In this document: positions 13,125 to 25,200 of the stretch, piece after piece
How positions within the stretch are numbered: the stretch's first letter is position 1
Layout: every line of letters begins with the position of its first letter
Source: Branchiostoma floridae
Lineage: Eukaryota > Chordata > Leptocardii > Amphioxiformes > Branchiostomatidae
Assembly (NCBI RefSeq): GCF_000003815.2
Contig: NC_049990.1
Coordinates: forward strand, 3,607,496-3,669,495
Reading direction: 5' to 3'
DNA length: 62,000 nucleotides
Program-made: the position numbers and the translations under genes
Notes under the pieces: generated by a model
Seen by the model: only the letters and a program-made list of their open reading frames with translations
The model's database searches: none
What the model was told of the DNA's origin: nothing

Positions 13125-13212
13125 TTTGCCTACCATGACTATACGAGCAATCGCTGTTATTGTTTACATCCGGGGTATTCGGCGCACGAGCGCTGACTGG
13201 TAGGCAAAAAGC
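13125..13212. repeat. Left inverted-repeat end of the putative composite element
   Basis: The block is itself palindromic: TTTGCCTACCATGAC at its left edge and GACTGGTAGGCAAA at its right. The inner edge matches the right element end at 18238-18256 in inverted orientation. The inner palindrome could reflect two nested or abutting element ends. Confidence 0.55.
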
Positions 13213-13527
13213 GTTAGGAGATCAGATTACTAATTAGCATACCGGCGCGGAAGCAGATCGTACTGTTTACGCGAATTTGCGCATTTTCAGCCACGTTTTT
13301 ATCGCATCCATGGGATTTTTTCAGATTTTGTATTTTTTTCACTACTTCTTAGTCTTTTTTTTTTTTTTTCTTGTGTAATATTTTGGGAGAAAATGACCCT
13401 TGCCCTCTTGACTTCCGTCATGTGTTTCCGGTTGTTTTGATTTTCCCGCCGTACGGGCTTTCTGTCATCCGTTCCGGGCTGTTATATTTCTGTTCCTAAT
13501 GTGGTTTAATTAATACGTTTAATCAAT

Positions 13528-15967
13528 ATGAGTTCTTCAAACAGCTACATTAGCTCTTTGGAGCCTAATGACCGAACCAGGTATTTTGAGAAATTAATGG
13601 TAAGTGTCGAAGACGCCGGCGATAGTTCAAACCCGGAAGTGACTGGTTCGGCGGTGACTGGTGACGGTGTACGCCCACCTGACCCATACAGTCTGACAGG
13701 TGAGGATCATGTGTACATGTGTTTCTAGATTTTGATAAGGTAGATTTTTGTGTCAGATAAAGGTTACAAAAACATGAGTACGTGTAAATGTGTTTGTTGC
13801 TAATCTCTAGAAATTCTGGCTACGTAACGTTATGTTTATTATCATTTGTATGTTATACAGGTTGGAAGGATGATTTGAGCCTCTGGCCAGATACGGACTA
13901 TGGGTGCATCTACACCTACCTAATCGAGGCTCCAGGTCCGTTTAACGGAGAAGCCATGAAAGCCTATAAATCCCTGGAGGCGTACAATCTCTTTATAAGT
14001 GGCCATGTGAGGGAGTGCAGGTACCACCCTATTGGAAAAAATGTGAAGGTCTGCTTCCTTAAGGCCAAGGTTGTGCCAGGTGGGTGTTGGAGTGCATTGG
14101 AACAATATTTCTACTTACATGTACCTGTAGTGAGAACTCTTGAAGATGAAGAATGAGATGCGTGATTAGTATTTAACTGTCAGATACGTTTTTATATTTA
14201 TTGTATTATCTTTTTTTTCTGTTACATTTGTGTTTCAGGACAGAGAGTAACAGAGACTCCTCACAACCCATGGGTGTGTTTGACCAAAAAAGAGGGTTAT
14301 GTCATGGCAGCTCACTGCACTTGTATGGCAGGGTAGGTAATATAACTGCATTGACCATCATATCCAAAAAGTCACATTTTTATCTAACAGTGTTCTCGTC
14401 AGATGAGGTCCATGGCAAGAAACAGTTTTAGAAATAATGAAAGTCAAACTAGTACTCACCTGTAAATGTTCCTCCGTATATTTCCAGGGAGGAGCGACCA
14501 TGCAGTTTGTATGTGGCAAGATAACTGTCTTAATTTTTTCCTTGGTTCATGTTCTTGTGCTTGATGGTTTCCAGTTGTATTTGTACCTGTTGCAAATGCA
14601 TTTCTTCTTGTTGATGTTCTTGTTGCAGGTTTTACTTGTTGATGTGTTTCGTTTTCTAGGTAATTTGGAGTTATCAACAGTTCCTGAGAGTGAGTATACT
14701 AACACATATCATCATGTAGATGTAGATAATGCTAAAAGAAATGTGTATATAGTAGAAATATTCAAATATCACAGAGACTTCCATAATGAGAAGATAAGGC
14801 AAATCTTTCATTGTACTGTGAAGCTGGCCAACTTATCCGTTCCTTTTACCATTAACTCTAAAATTGCTCCTGACTATAGTACCTATAATGTATACTCATT
14901 TTTTGTTATATTTCAATGTAGATTGGGAGAGGTCTGCAGCCATGTGGCTGCACTGCTGTTCGCAGTGGAGGCCTCCAGGTCTCTTCAGGAAAAACGGACG
15001 TCATGCACCAGCAGAAAGGCCGTGTGGAACAAAATTACAAAGATAAGGTCTGTTCATATTTGGGCATTATAATTGAGTAGAATTTTTTTCAATGTCTAAA
15101 ATTTTTTTGCCTAAGTAGACTGTTATAACTTACATTAATGAATGGATTTCTTTGCTTCTACAAAATCATGTGGCATTTACATGTATCCAATTCACAATAT
15201 ATAGCACTACACTATAGATTTACAGCAATATAGTAGATGTTCCTAGCCTGGAGTCCAGCCTTGTTGTGCTTTAGTCCACTCCCAACGGTGGCTACCCCGT
15301 CAATGCCATGGGGTAGCGACCTTTGGGAGCGAACTAAAGCACAACAAGGTTGGACTGCAGGCTAAGATGTTCCTCTTTGTAAAGTGTAATATCTGACATG
15401 GCCACTGTATAATGCTTTTTCTCACATATATTATTGATAATTCATTTTGTGGATTATTTCTTTCAGGTTGATCCACAAAGGGCTGAGGACATGGACTTTT
15501 CGCACCCTAAACATGGAGTCCAGATCAAGAAGGCGCGCCGGAAGCCGCAGTGTGATGTGCCACCACTCAGTGAAGAAGAGACCGCTTCTGCTTTCTCACA
15601 ACTGAGGAAGCTGTGTCCCACTGCCAGTGCTGTCATTAAAGAGGAGGAGGACACAGACACAGCATCAGAAGATGAGTCAGATGTCAACACAGAGACGCTT
15701 CCCCCTGTGGTATACAGGTCTTGTCATCCAGCCAAAGTCCCTGTTACTAGTGTTAGTGTAGACAGCATCCTTGAGGATGTTCGGTGCAACCCCGAGCAAA
15801 TCACAAACCTCAACAAAGCTACAGTGGGGCAGTCCAAGTCTGCTTTATGGCGTCAGCAACGCAAGGGTCGTGTGACTTCTACATCCATGCATGATGTCCT
15901 TCATGCATCAAACCCCACCACTGCAGTACGGAAGGTCATGCAATATGACTGCAAGGATTTGAGCCAA
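13528..15967 (+). CDS. SWIM zinc-finger protein of the YqaJ-exonuclease-associated family, 3'-truncated
   Basis: Exons: 13528-13699, 13861-14079, 14239-14332, 14922-15047 and 15481-15967 (alternative start 15468); phases are continuous. The second exon carries a conserved block (GWKDDLSLWP, then AMKAYKSLEAYN) typical of invertebrate proteins with a SWIM finger followed by a YqaJ-like nuclease. Exons 3 and 4 join to CTCMAGLGEVCSHVAALL, the CxC...CxH zinc ligands of a SWIM domain. The last exon holds the linker (DFSHPKHG, acidic Ser/Glu stretch, then LNKATVGQSKSALWRQQRKG) and ends at donor GTGAGT. The YqaJ nuclease core that should follow is not found before the assembly gap, so the gene is probably broken, though exons in unsequenced DNA cannot be excluded. 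It lies with a THAP gene between inverted repeats, and many invertebrate copies of this family look element-borne. Function of the intact protein: likely DNA binding and processing (inference). Confidence 0.7.
15244..15364. repeat. MITE, near-perfect palindrome in an intron of the SWIM gene
   Basis: It begins TAGCCTGGAGTCCAGCCTTG and ends with CAAGGTTGGACTGCAGGCTA. Internal arms TTGTGCTTTAGT/ACTAAAGCACAA and GCTACCCCGT/ATGGGGTAGC pair well. Confidence 0.85.
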
Positions 15968-16130
15968 GTGAGTTAACTGAAAACTAGTACAGTGTACACT
16001 TGCAGGAAGCCATTTTTCGTAGGTAATTAAGGCACACAAAGAGACAACATTACCCTGTATATTGGAACATGTACCATAATAATCCCAGAGCAAGTGTAGC
16101 TCTGATCTTTATTTGGATTTAAACAATACC

Positions 16131-18195
16131 AGGAGTCTAAATATTTCTCCTCTTGTACTTTTGTGAGCTGTTCTCTCAGAGTCTCTACACTTTCAGGAAG
16201 GGGGTCTCTCAGAGTCTCTACACTTTCAGGAGGAGGGTCAGCGATCATTTCTTCATCTGAAATAAAGCAAATCCGAAGTTCAATGAAAGTGCTATGTGAT
16301 TATGGGTGTCATATATCTGAACTGAACTGAATGTTCTAAACTCTGATTCATATGTATGTATTGTTGTTTCAATATTTTACTCATGCAGGTTGCATGCTTC
16401 TCTACTTGATTCACATCTATATCCCCACTCCGAAAACCAAGCGGATAAACTTTGTAGCAAGTAGTCTTGTGTGTATGGTATGTGATTCATGTTGAATAAG
16501 TGACAAGTGATAGATTTACTTGTTGAGCAAGAATGATAGATTAAACTGTTGATCAAGAATTTATATGTTTAGGATTACTGATTGTATCCATTAGACACTT
16601 TTCTTATTCCCTCTGTAATGCCCTTACCATTTAGTGATGTAGGTGGGGCTTCATTCTCTGATGACACCCGCAGCCTTTTTGCTGCACGCATATACCTGCA
16701 AACAATGAAGCATGTTGTAAGTTGTAAATCAAAGTTGCATGCTTTGTTTCCTACATACATTCTGTTAGCATAGCATTTAGTGATTACTGCTGTGAATGTT
16801 ATGAAATATAAAACATTTGACTAGGTGTAAACTCTAACATGAGTAACTTACAGGATCTTTGTGAGATTTAACTGAATCCTTGGTAAAACTTTCATGGTCA
16901 TCTTCTCAGGCAAGGAGGTAGAGTATAGCAATGTTTCACACAGGCATGAACAGCCTGCCTGCATGAACAGCATGAGCAGTAAATCAAATTTCAATAAAGA
17001 AACATTGAAAACCCCAATGTTACCTACCGATCTTTCTTGGCAACTGGGTTTCTTGAACGATTGCAACTTGCTGAGGTTGGGAGGTTAAACAAGCTTGGGA
17101 CGTAATCTGGATCTGCAGGGTCTTTAGAAGGGTTCCCTGCAATGCAAGAAGCAAAGAACTTGTCAGTATTATAAACATGATTTTAAAATGAGGTGGCAAT
17201 TGGTCTTGTGGTTAGGGTGTAGGACTCATAATCCAAAGATAAGTATGAGTTGGAATCCCTGATAGGTCACTTTGTTGTTGTGCCCTTGGGAAAGGTACTT
17301 AAACCATACTTTACACCTATTTCCTCACTTCACTAAGGTGAAAAATGAGTACCTGGCTTCGGCTACACACCTCGGCATGTTAAACTGAAAGAACCCACCA
17401 CACTTATCGAAAAGAGCAGGGGATCATCCCGGTGTGAGTGGATCAAACTCCACAGTCTGGTTCTTTCTTTCCCCTGCACTATCCCACAATGGTCCGGACC
17501 AAGGTGGAGGTCTACCCGCTGGGGGCCTCCCCACACAATATGCTCCAGTAGGGGCCATCTGGGGGTATTCCCATGTAGATGTAGATGATTTTAAAGACAT
17601 TTTAAAACATTTGTAGATGTCTTCGTCAATCAGTTAAGTGATGTACGTTATACTTCTGGTATACTATATATGTATACGTCCATCCCAGATACTTTACCAC
17701 TATTTATAAGTCAGACCCCCCCCCCCTCCCACGTGGACGCGCTGTAAAACTTTGATACATGTNNNNNNNNNNNNNNNNNNNNNNNNNNNNNNNNNNNNNN
17801 NNNNNNNNNNNNNNNNNNNNNNNNNNNNNNNNNNNNNNNNNNNNNNNNNNNNNNNNNNNNNNTCAGCGACAAAACTTACTTAAGCTTTCCGCAGATGTGT
17901 AACGAAAAGTACACTATTACATCACGAAAAATGTATTTATGCAAGGGGGACAACAACAAAATATAAAACATATAGATCACAAACCTGAGATGAAATGGTC
18001 GCTGCACACTCTCTCGTGGCCTCGTGGTGTCCACGCCGCGGTCGGGTTTTTCTTTCCCTGCTCAAAATCTGACCTTTTTAAGGCTCTAAGCCATGCAGCC
18101 CTTCGTCCTGGTTCCGCAGGGATTCTAAAAAACTTCTTTCTACTGCCTTTATCCTTCCGGTTAGTACAATTCAGCGCACAACAACTGGTCGGCAT
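16131..18195 (-). CDS. THAP-domain protein, 3'-truncated
   Basis: Minus-strand exons: 17985-18195 (ATG at 18195), 17028-17136, 16628-16695 and about 16131-16260, all phase-consistent with GT/AG borders. The first exon encodes a THAP zinc finger: MPTSCCALNCTNRKDKG, then FRIPAEPGRRAAWLRALKR, then W-TPRGHERVCSDHF. These supply the C-x(n)-C...C-x2-H ligands and the invariant Trp and Pro. Exon 2 continues the finger (GNPSKDPADPDYVPSLFN, including the AVPTIF-like tail). Exon 3 is basic. Exon 4 contains a duplicated PESVETLR(D/E) element followed by a short Glu/Lys-rich coiled-coil-like piece. No helix-turn-helix or DDE catalytic region follows, so the gene is either a domesticated short THAP protein or, more likely given its inverted-repeat context, a remnant of a transposase. 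The 100-N gap lies in intron 1. The 3' end of exon 4 is tentative. Confidence 0.7.
17205..17420 (+). repeat. tRNA-derived SINE-like repeat
   Basis: A tRNA-like head (TGTGGTTAGGGTGTAGGACT, then a diverged B box GAGTTGGAATCCC) is followed by the tail shared with other copies in this window: TTGTGCCCTTGGGAAAGG, then AGTACCTGGCTTCGGCTA. Other copies are near 32450-32630, 55055-55340 and 61262-61440. Confidence 0.65.
17763..17862. other. Assembly gap (100 N)
   Basis: Exactly 100 ambiguous bases, the usual placeholder for a gap of unknown size. Real sequence may be missing here, inside intron 1 of the THAP gene. Confidence 1.
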
Positions 18196-18237
18196 GTTTG
18201 CGTTTCCCGCGGGCTGAACCCTCCTCGCCCACCAGCA

Positions 18238-18297
18238 GCTTTTTGCCTACCATGACGTCACGTGACGTAACCGTGACGTCAGCGCGATCGCTCGTAT
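18238..18297. repeat. Right inverted-repeat end of the putative composite element
   Basis: It begins GCTTTTTGCCTACCATGAC and continues through two GTGACGTCA/GTGACGTAA motifs to GCGATCGCTCGTAT. The CRE-like TGACGTCA octamers may also act as promoter elements for the THAP gene that starts immediately to the left on the minus strand (inference). Confidence 0.55.
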
Positions 18298-18329
18298 TAT
18301 TACGTGTACATGCGAGTCGGACCCAGGGC

Positions 18330-18556
18330 TATCTCCAGCTTTAATTTTGTGTCTTTTGTTCCATCCCTCTCATTGTTTTGGAGCCAATGTTGTTGATTTT
18401 CTTTGTAAAATTTTAAGCTTATGAAAACACATTTTCATCAATTCTATGTCATGAAGCTCAGACTTTGGGGCCGGATGGGGTAATTTTTTGTCCTTTCCAA
18501 CAAGTAAATTTCCGTCCTAGGACGGAATGACGGGTCCTGGAGACATGATTTGAATT
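18330..18556. repeat. Dispersed repeat, 'AGGGCTGTCTCCAG' family
   Basis: It starts AGGGCTATCTCCAGCTTTAA and ends GGTCCTGGAGACA. The body contains CAATGTTGTTGATTTTC and ATGTCATGAAG. The same body recurs near 24300-24480 and 28500-28700, and a complete palindromic copy with inverted ends is at 51512-51684. Confidence 0.65.
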
Positions 18557-18654
18557 CACCAGGTAACTTCCGAGTTTGACCAGCCATCATGGCTGACAAT
18601 ACCTACGCCACAGTCACGTGAGTGCAAACACCTTATATGGCTGTGTTTTGACAG

Positions 18655-19130
18655 GCGAGGTGTCGGGTTACAGCAAGCGGTGGGGCGACTGTCCCGGTGA
18701 CGTCATGACCCACCTGCAGCTGTTCGAGGTGTCCTTGGAGGAGTGCGCCAAGAAATGCAACGAGCACTTCGACTGTGCGGGGTTCCTCTACTTTCAGGTA
18801 CAGTAGTCGATTCCTAATCTTCAAGCAGATCCTAAGGTAGCATAAGATATTATCAAAAGCTGGCAGAGGAGTGAAGCAGGCATAGGAGCAAGGAGCTTGC
18901 CTATCTGACTCCTTTGGCTGGCTATACTCCTTGGCCAGCTTTGATGTATCTTATGGCACCATAGGATCTGCTTGGAGATTAGTAGATTCCGATCATCTGT
19001 ATTACTAGTATATGTCTTGTTGACTATTTCGGGCTACTGGGTTGGATTGAATTGGGTTGGTTTAGAAAAATTAGAAATTACTAGTACGTTGCACGTTGAA
19101 TAATATGTATACACACACACTTGATCCTTG

Positions 19131-19227
<97 letters not shown>

Positions 19228-22200
19228 TCAAAGATCAAAGACAGCCCTTTTCTGATAGAAGACAGAATATCCATGCATACCTTCAGTTTGCAACTATGTA
19301 AGGTCATGTAACTATTGGACGATGATGTGACCACTCAAGCAAAACTACGAATGTTTTTTTCTTCCTTAAAGGATCCCTTCAACAAGCGGTGTTTCCCGAA
19401 GAACCGCAGCTGTGAGGTCACGACTCGGGTGGACGAGCACAGCTGGTTCTACCACAAGGTGGAGCACAAGGAGCTGCCTCCATGGGAAGGTATGATAGTT
19501 CATCTTATTCATTCTTATGATTTAAAGGTTGGCATTTTGACCTTACATTATTTACTCCCTAATGAATTAAGCAAGAATTGAGCCATAACGAATATTGATA
19601 TTATTACTGTTATTTTTCATTTTCAAATCAACTTTGTAACAAACACTGCCCGACCAGCGACACATTGATATGCAAATTCCACTTTTCATTCCACTTTTCA
19701 TTACTTTGATTTTAAGTTGATCCACTGCCTGAATGTGTTATCATTGTTATTATTATTACCATTATTATATTAAGTTATCTTGAGTTATTTGTATTGTAAA
19801 TAGTTGACAGCTGACGATTACTTATGTAAGTTTGACCTTTGATTTCAATTTTGACTCAGTTGTGTTTTTGTGTTATTTTATGTTGGGGTCTCCCGGCCCC
19901 CCAGGAGGTATTGAAAAACGCCAGTAGGCGATGTATTTTCCTGGATAAATAAATAAACTGAAACTGATAGATGGGCATGAAAGAATTCTTAATCTGATTT
20001 TTGGGGCCATATGGATGCCGTCATCAGGTTGTATTGCCCCTAATATTATTTTTGCTATGAGAAAATACATTGCTTTGGTACATACCACTGCAAGAAAGCT
20101 ATGCTTTTCATGAGCATAATGATGAAAACTACAAACTCACATTTGCGCAACAAGATATGATGATGAGTTAAGGACAACTGCTTTGCCTAAACCATTACTG
20201 TTTTCTCTCCCAGACCGTCCAGTGGTTGAGTACCTGCCTGAGTTGCCTCGGCAGAGTTCGTGTGAACCCCTGACAGTGCCCCTCTGCCAGAACATGATGT
20301 ACAACGAGACCGTCTTTCCCAACATCCTTGGCCACACCAAGCAGGATGAGGCCTCTCTGGAGGTGGGTGCACATTACCTAAAACCTCACAAAGTTCAACA
20401 GTGTTGGTCAGACCTGTGTAACTGTGGTGTTCAAGTACTGCCTATCGTCCTTGCCCAAGGGCACTAGTGCTTTTGTTGCGACAATGATAGCGGTCATGAC
20501 TTGTGATCTGCCGACCCCGGTTCGATCCCCGGTAGGGGGCATGTTGTTTCTTTCTGTTCTTACTCGCCCCTCTGGTTGTTTCACCTGTCAGTTCAGCTGG
20601 GCTTATATTCAAGGGACAAGGCATTCCCTGGAGATGATGGTACAATACATAAAGCATCATCAGGTTTGAAATAATTGGTTGCCCACAACCATATTGCCAG
20701 GATTCCACCATATGCATAATGCCATTGTTGATTTGATCAAGGGGGTTGAAAAAGAATACGCCTATTCTTTTTCAACCTCCTTGATTTGATCATATTGATG
20801 ACATCCAGGCACGCATCAAATTTCATGCATTTCCAAAAAGATGTTTTCGACCCCCAAAAAATATCGTACAAAGCAGCTGTAAAATGAGCAAATATATGCT
20901 GTACTTAGTTTTACAAAAATATTCAAAAGTGAATACTACTGTCATAAAATGCCAAGTAAGTCAAAGAAGATGTGACCACTTTTTTATTCACATCCTGGCA
21001 TCAGCTTTGGGGATACTAGAGGATGCCATCCATAAAAAGAAATAAACATGGCCATTATTATTCATTTGTCTGTCCTTTTTGTCACTTGCAATTAGCCCTC
21101 TGGCAACAATTTGCAATAAACTTATTATCATTATTATTATTTTAAGTGAAAAGTAACCAATGGGATGTGTTCCCCCAGGTGCACCAGTACTACCCCCTTG
21201 TGAAAATGGGCTGTTCCGATGTTCTAGAAGAGTTCCTGTGTTTCGTGTACACGCCTCCGTGTACCATACTGGAAAGCCCCATCCCGCCATGCCGCAGTCT
21301 GTGCGAATCCGCTAGGGGGAGCTGCGAAGGTCAGTTCTTTTTTTTTTTATTGAAGAATATATGGAATGATACAAATAAAAGGACTGGCGGCGGACTCACG
21401 TTGTATCCAACGTATTTTCCTGCAGGTACTTGTACGAATATTGGAAGTTATATATTAGAACACTATCAAACTTTACATAGTATATAGATTAATATAGATT
21501 ACATAAAGCTACCTGAAGGCAGAAGGAAAATGTTCAGACTTAGAACGACTTTCATGACGTACAAAATGATCAATAAACTGGTGGACATACTGATTGATAA
21601 GTGTCTAATAACACCTCAACCGAGAACAAGAAATAGTCATGCCTTCAAGTTCCTGGAGTTACCAAGTTGAACATAGGATTGATATGTATGAAAATTTGTA
21701 TTTTCCCAGAACTAATGTAGAGTGGAATTTGTTATAAACAAGCACAGTAGTAGAGGCATCTTCACTGGATAGTTTTTAAGAACATTTGCAGATAGACGTG
21801 TAAAAAGTTAGGTGCTACGGGTCCTTCGGTGTAATATAAACAGCTGCTGTGGCGCAGCGTGTGTAAAGCCGAAGGGCGGTTATACTGGCTCTATAGGTAC
21901 AGAAGCTGGTGTGTTATGTCGAAGTATAGCTGGTATGTTCATGCCCGTAGCCAGGATTTTGGTTGGGGGGGTTCTTTTTAGTAATTGTGGGACCATCGAG
22001 CGCCACAGGAGCCATATTTTCACCATGTCCGACACCAAAGTCGCGAGGCGTCGCAATGGAGGTCCGGGGAAATTTTGAAATCTGGACCCTCTGAAAAGCC
22101 ATTTCCTGCACTTTCTGGGGCAAATTTTGCTGATAGACTCACTACGACTGGCTGAAATGTCTATCAGGGAAAAATGCAAATCAGTCATGCCTTTAAAGAA

Positions 22201-25200
22201 AAAGAAGCTGGTATGTTACCGGTTATACTCAGGCTATACATGTAGATACAGGATACAGATACGGAAATTTCACTTCATGTCATCTTCACTTCCTGTCCAA
22301 AGGTCTCATGATGAAGTTTGGGTTCCCATGGCCGGAGAACCTGGACTGTTCCAAGTTCCCGGAGGAGAATCAAGGACCTCCTTGGGAGAATGAACCTGGC
22401 AGTCTTGGTCTTGACCGCAGTCTTTGCCTCAAAGCGCCGGAGAGGGGCCCAGAAGACATTGAGGCACCCCCTGTACCAGGTAAGCTTGTCCTTTCTGTAC
22501 AGTCAGTCACCTGTCCTCTGTCCTGTGCGATGGTGCGATGTTAGCGGATCAAACCATTCCAGCCAAAATGGGGTAGGGAATTTCCCGAGCAGCCTTGTAA
22601 CCCCTGCTTTGCCTATTGGGTCAGTGAAGTCAAGCTTGCTTAAGCTTGATGTTTCTGACTTAGGGAGAAGAGATGCTGCTACAGTTATAGCTGGGCCACT
22701 CTTCATCTTCATGATGGTAACATCAGGCCCTACAAACCTGATTTAAAAAAAAAAAAGACAAATATGTAAGCCAGCAGTCTGCTTGCCTTCTGTATTTTTT
22801 GTTTCATTCTTATTCTCTCTTTTTTTGCTTTCTGTTCTTTCTATTGTTTGGATTACCTTTCATCGTTTCTTTCTATCTTTTTTGTTTTTCATTTTTTTTG
22901 TGCTTTTCTTTCTCTCTATTGTATGTGTTTCCTTTTTTTTCTTTGTTTCTCTTTTGCATCTTCATCTTTGTCTTTTAATACATGTATTTTCCTTTGCTGG
23001 TCTCTTCCGCGGAATAGCCAATGCAATGTTGTTCACATTCAATATTTGCGCTGACCAAATCTTCTTCCGACATTTTAATGATATAACAGGATACGAGGGT
23101 AGGGTCGGAGACTGCCCTGGGAACGAGATCTGGACTCTCTACGGCAATGGAATCATCCTGGAGGAGTGCGCAAGGAGGTCAGTAACCTTTGACCTCTAAC
23201 CTTTAACCTTCAGGTCACTGTGTATCATGTGTGATAGTGTCTAGTGTCTAGCAATCCATATTCAGGTCACTGTGTATTTATGTGTGATAGTGTCTAGTGT
23301 CTAGTGGCTAGCAATCCATCACAAGGGGAATGGTTAGAATGGACCATAGGTCCAAAGGGATGTAACTCTTTCCAGTAGAAATTGCACGTTGAGTGAGGGA
23401 GTCAATAGCCGGGATTTGGACCGTTGACCATCAGTTGCAGAAGCAGTTATGTATTACCTTCCACTAGCCCACGATGCACTGCGATAGCCTGGCATCCAGC
23501 TGTATTATAGCTCCCGAGTCTCTTCTGTCCTCTCAAATAGTTGCAGAGAGGACAGAAGAGATTCAGGAGCTACAATATGGCTGGATACCAGGCTAGCACT
23601 GTGAGTGTCTCAAGCTCGGTGAAAATCACCAAACTTTCATCTCCTAGAAAGTCCTGAGTTCGAATCCTGATATGTACACCACAGAAAAGGGTCCAAGTCT
23701 TTAACAGTTTAGGTTGTTATGTGGTCTACAGCTGAAAAGAGTTTCCTATTGGCAAGTACAATTTACCTGTAAATACTGTACAAATAAGCATCTGTCTTCT
23801 CTGTCATGACTAGTGGAAGATTAGCTTCAGACCAGGCCCCCTTTCTCCCATGCTGAACCAGAACCAGGGCCAACACCAACTCCCCCCTCTAAAATACCCT
23901 CGTCCAGTCACGTGACCTGAGAGAGTGTGACCTCCAACCCTCAGGTCACATGACCCTTCAGAGCTGAAGCAATATGGTGGATACCGTATGAAAGCTTCTC
24001 ACAGCAATGAGTCGTATCATTTTGATTTCCTTGTTCCTAACTTTCACTTGCTAAAACTGTCTTGAGACTAACTTTCACTTGTTTCGCCCTGCCCAGGTGC
24101 ACAGATGAGGAGGACTGTGCGGCCTTCATGTACTCAGAGGGAAGCTGTTATCCCAAGTACGAAACCTGCCAGGACCAGGCCGCGGGTTCATCCGACCCAA
24201 CCAGCTTCATCTACGACAAGGTCACAGGACCCACAACTGGTGAGGGGTTGAAAACTTTCAGACAGTGTATCCGACAATGTGGTTTAAGTCCATAACCATC
24301 CTTTAGCTGTCTCCAGCTTTGAGTCTTTTTCTGTCCCAATGTTTTGAAGCCCATGTTGTTGATTTTCGTTGTGAGATCCGCCATTTCAAGGTTACCAACG
24401 TACTTTTTTTATCAATTTCATGGCATGAAGTTAAGACATGGCATGAAGATTTTTGGGACAGCCCTGGTGACACATTGGCGTCAAAGTCATCAAACTGGTT
24501 ATATTACAATTTGCATGAGTTATACTGACCCAAACGGCTTCATCTACAACAAGGTTTTCAGTCTATGTACCTGTACAAAGGGGTGTACAGAAAGTGTGAA
24601 ATGAAACGAAATAGAGTGAAATGCAACAACATAAAATATACAGAAAGTACAAAATGGCACTTGTGTGGGGTCATGTGAGTAAGAGGTCCTGGGTTCAAAT
24701 CCGGTCATGTTCCCAATCTTGTGCCCTTAGGAAAGTCACTTCACCCAGGTGTAAATATGGCCATGGGTTAACTAATTTGCATCATACAATATGCTTAGCA
24801 GTTGTAATATTTTTCACATGCAGTTTTTTTTACAAAGAAATTCAAAAGGCAAAAACACTTACTTATAACCTGTAAAACAATTTTCATCCCATTTCTTGGA
24901 TTTATTCTTTATCCCAGCCAAACTGCCGACCACAACTCTACCTCAAACCACCACAACAACTCAGAAGACCACCACAGAGCTGCCGACAACTACAACTACA
25001 ACCAAAACTACAACACTACCTCCTACGACGACAACAACAACCGAAAAGACTACTGTACCACCTTCTACTACAACACCACTCATTACAACAACAACCACAA
25101 CAACAACAACAATGGCAGAGCCAGTGCCAACGACGATGAGCAAACTGCAGCCAGAGAAGCCATCCCGAAGCATGGGCGGAGGTGGGAACATGATGTCAGC

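Larger units (their letters stand above)
13194..18256. mobile_element. Putative composite DNA transposon carrying SWIM/YqaJ-type and THAP genes
   Basis: The segment is bounded by an inverted pair: TGACTGGTAGGCAAAAAGC at 13194-13212 and GCTTTTTGCCTACCATGAC at 18238-18256 (15 of 19 positions pair). Outside these, both flanks carry a GCGAT(C/T)GCTCGTAT motif, also inverted with respect to each other, suggesting terminal inverted repeats of 60-90 bases. Inside are two genes pointing toward each other. The THAP gene starts about 40 bases from the right repeat and the SWIM gene about 315 bases from the left one. Both lack 3' ends, consistent with an internal deletion near 15970-16130. THAP DNA-binding domains are known in several DNA transposon groups. 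The superfamily cannot be assigned because no transposase catalytic core is visible. An assembly gap lies inside. Confidence 0.5.
18655..19489 (+). other. PAN-like domain 1 (two exons)
   Basis: The exons at 18655-18797 and 19372-19489 encode the pattern of PAN/apple-like modules: [28 protein letters not shown], a C-x6-C pair and a terminal aromatic FYHK. It parallels the second module at 23090-24239, which has the same GDCPG and LEECA anchors. PAN modules bind proteins or carbohydrates; the ligand is unknown here. Confidence 0.75.
20214..22479 (+). other. Frizzled cysteine-rich domain (three exons)
   Basis: Exons 20214-20362, 21179-21329 and 22303-22479 encode the ten-cysteine Frizzled CRD in canonical order: [73 protein letters not shown] and a final LCL. 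All signature spacings of a Wnt-binding CRD appear intact, unlike degenerate CRDs, so lipid or Wnt binding is plausible. The following residues are an acidic Pro/Glu linker. Confidence 0.93.

Noticed and set aside
14437-15072. 211-codon frame in the SWIM gene region
   Set aside because: Most of it is intron read-through. Only the portion after the acceptor at 14921 (14922-15047) is a genuine exon, joined to the SWIM cysteines of the preceding exon.
24961-25191. Val-rich minus-strand frame
   Set aside because: It is the antisense of the Thr-rich (ACA/ACC) stalk exon of the mosaic gene.
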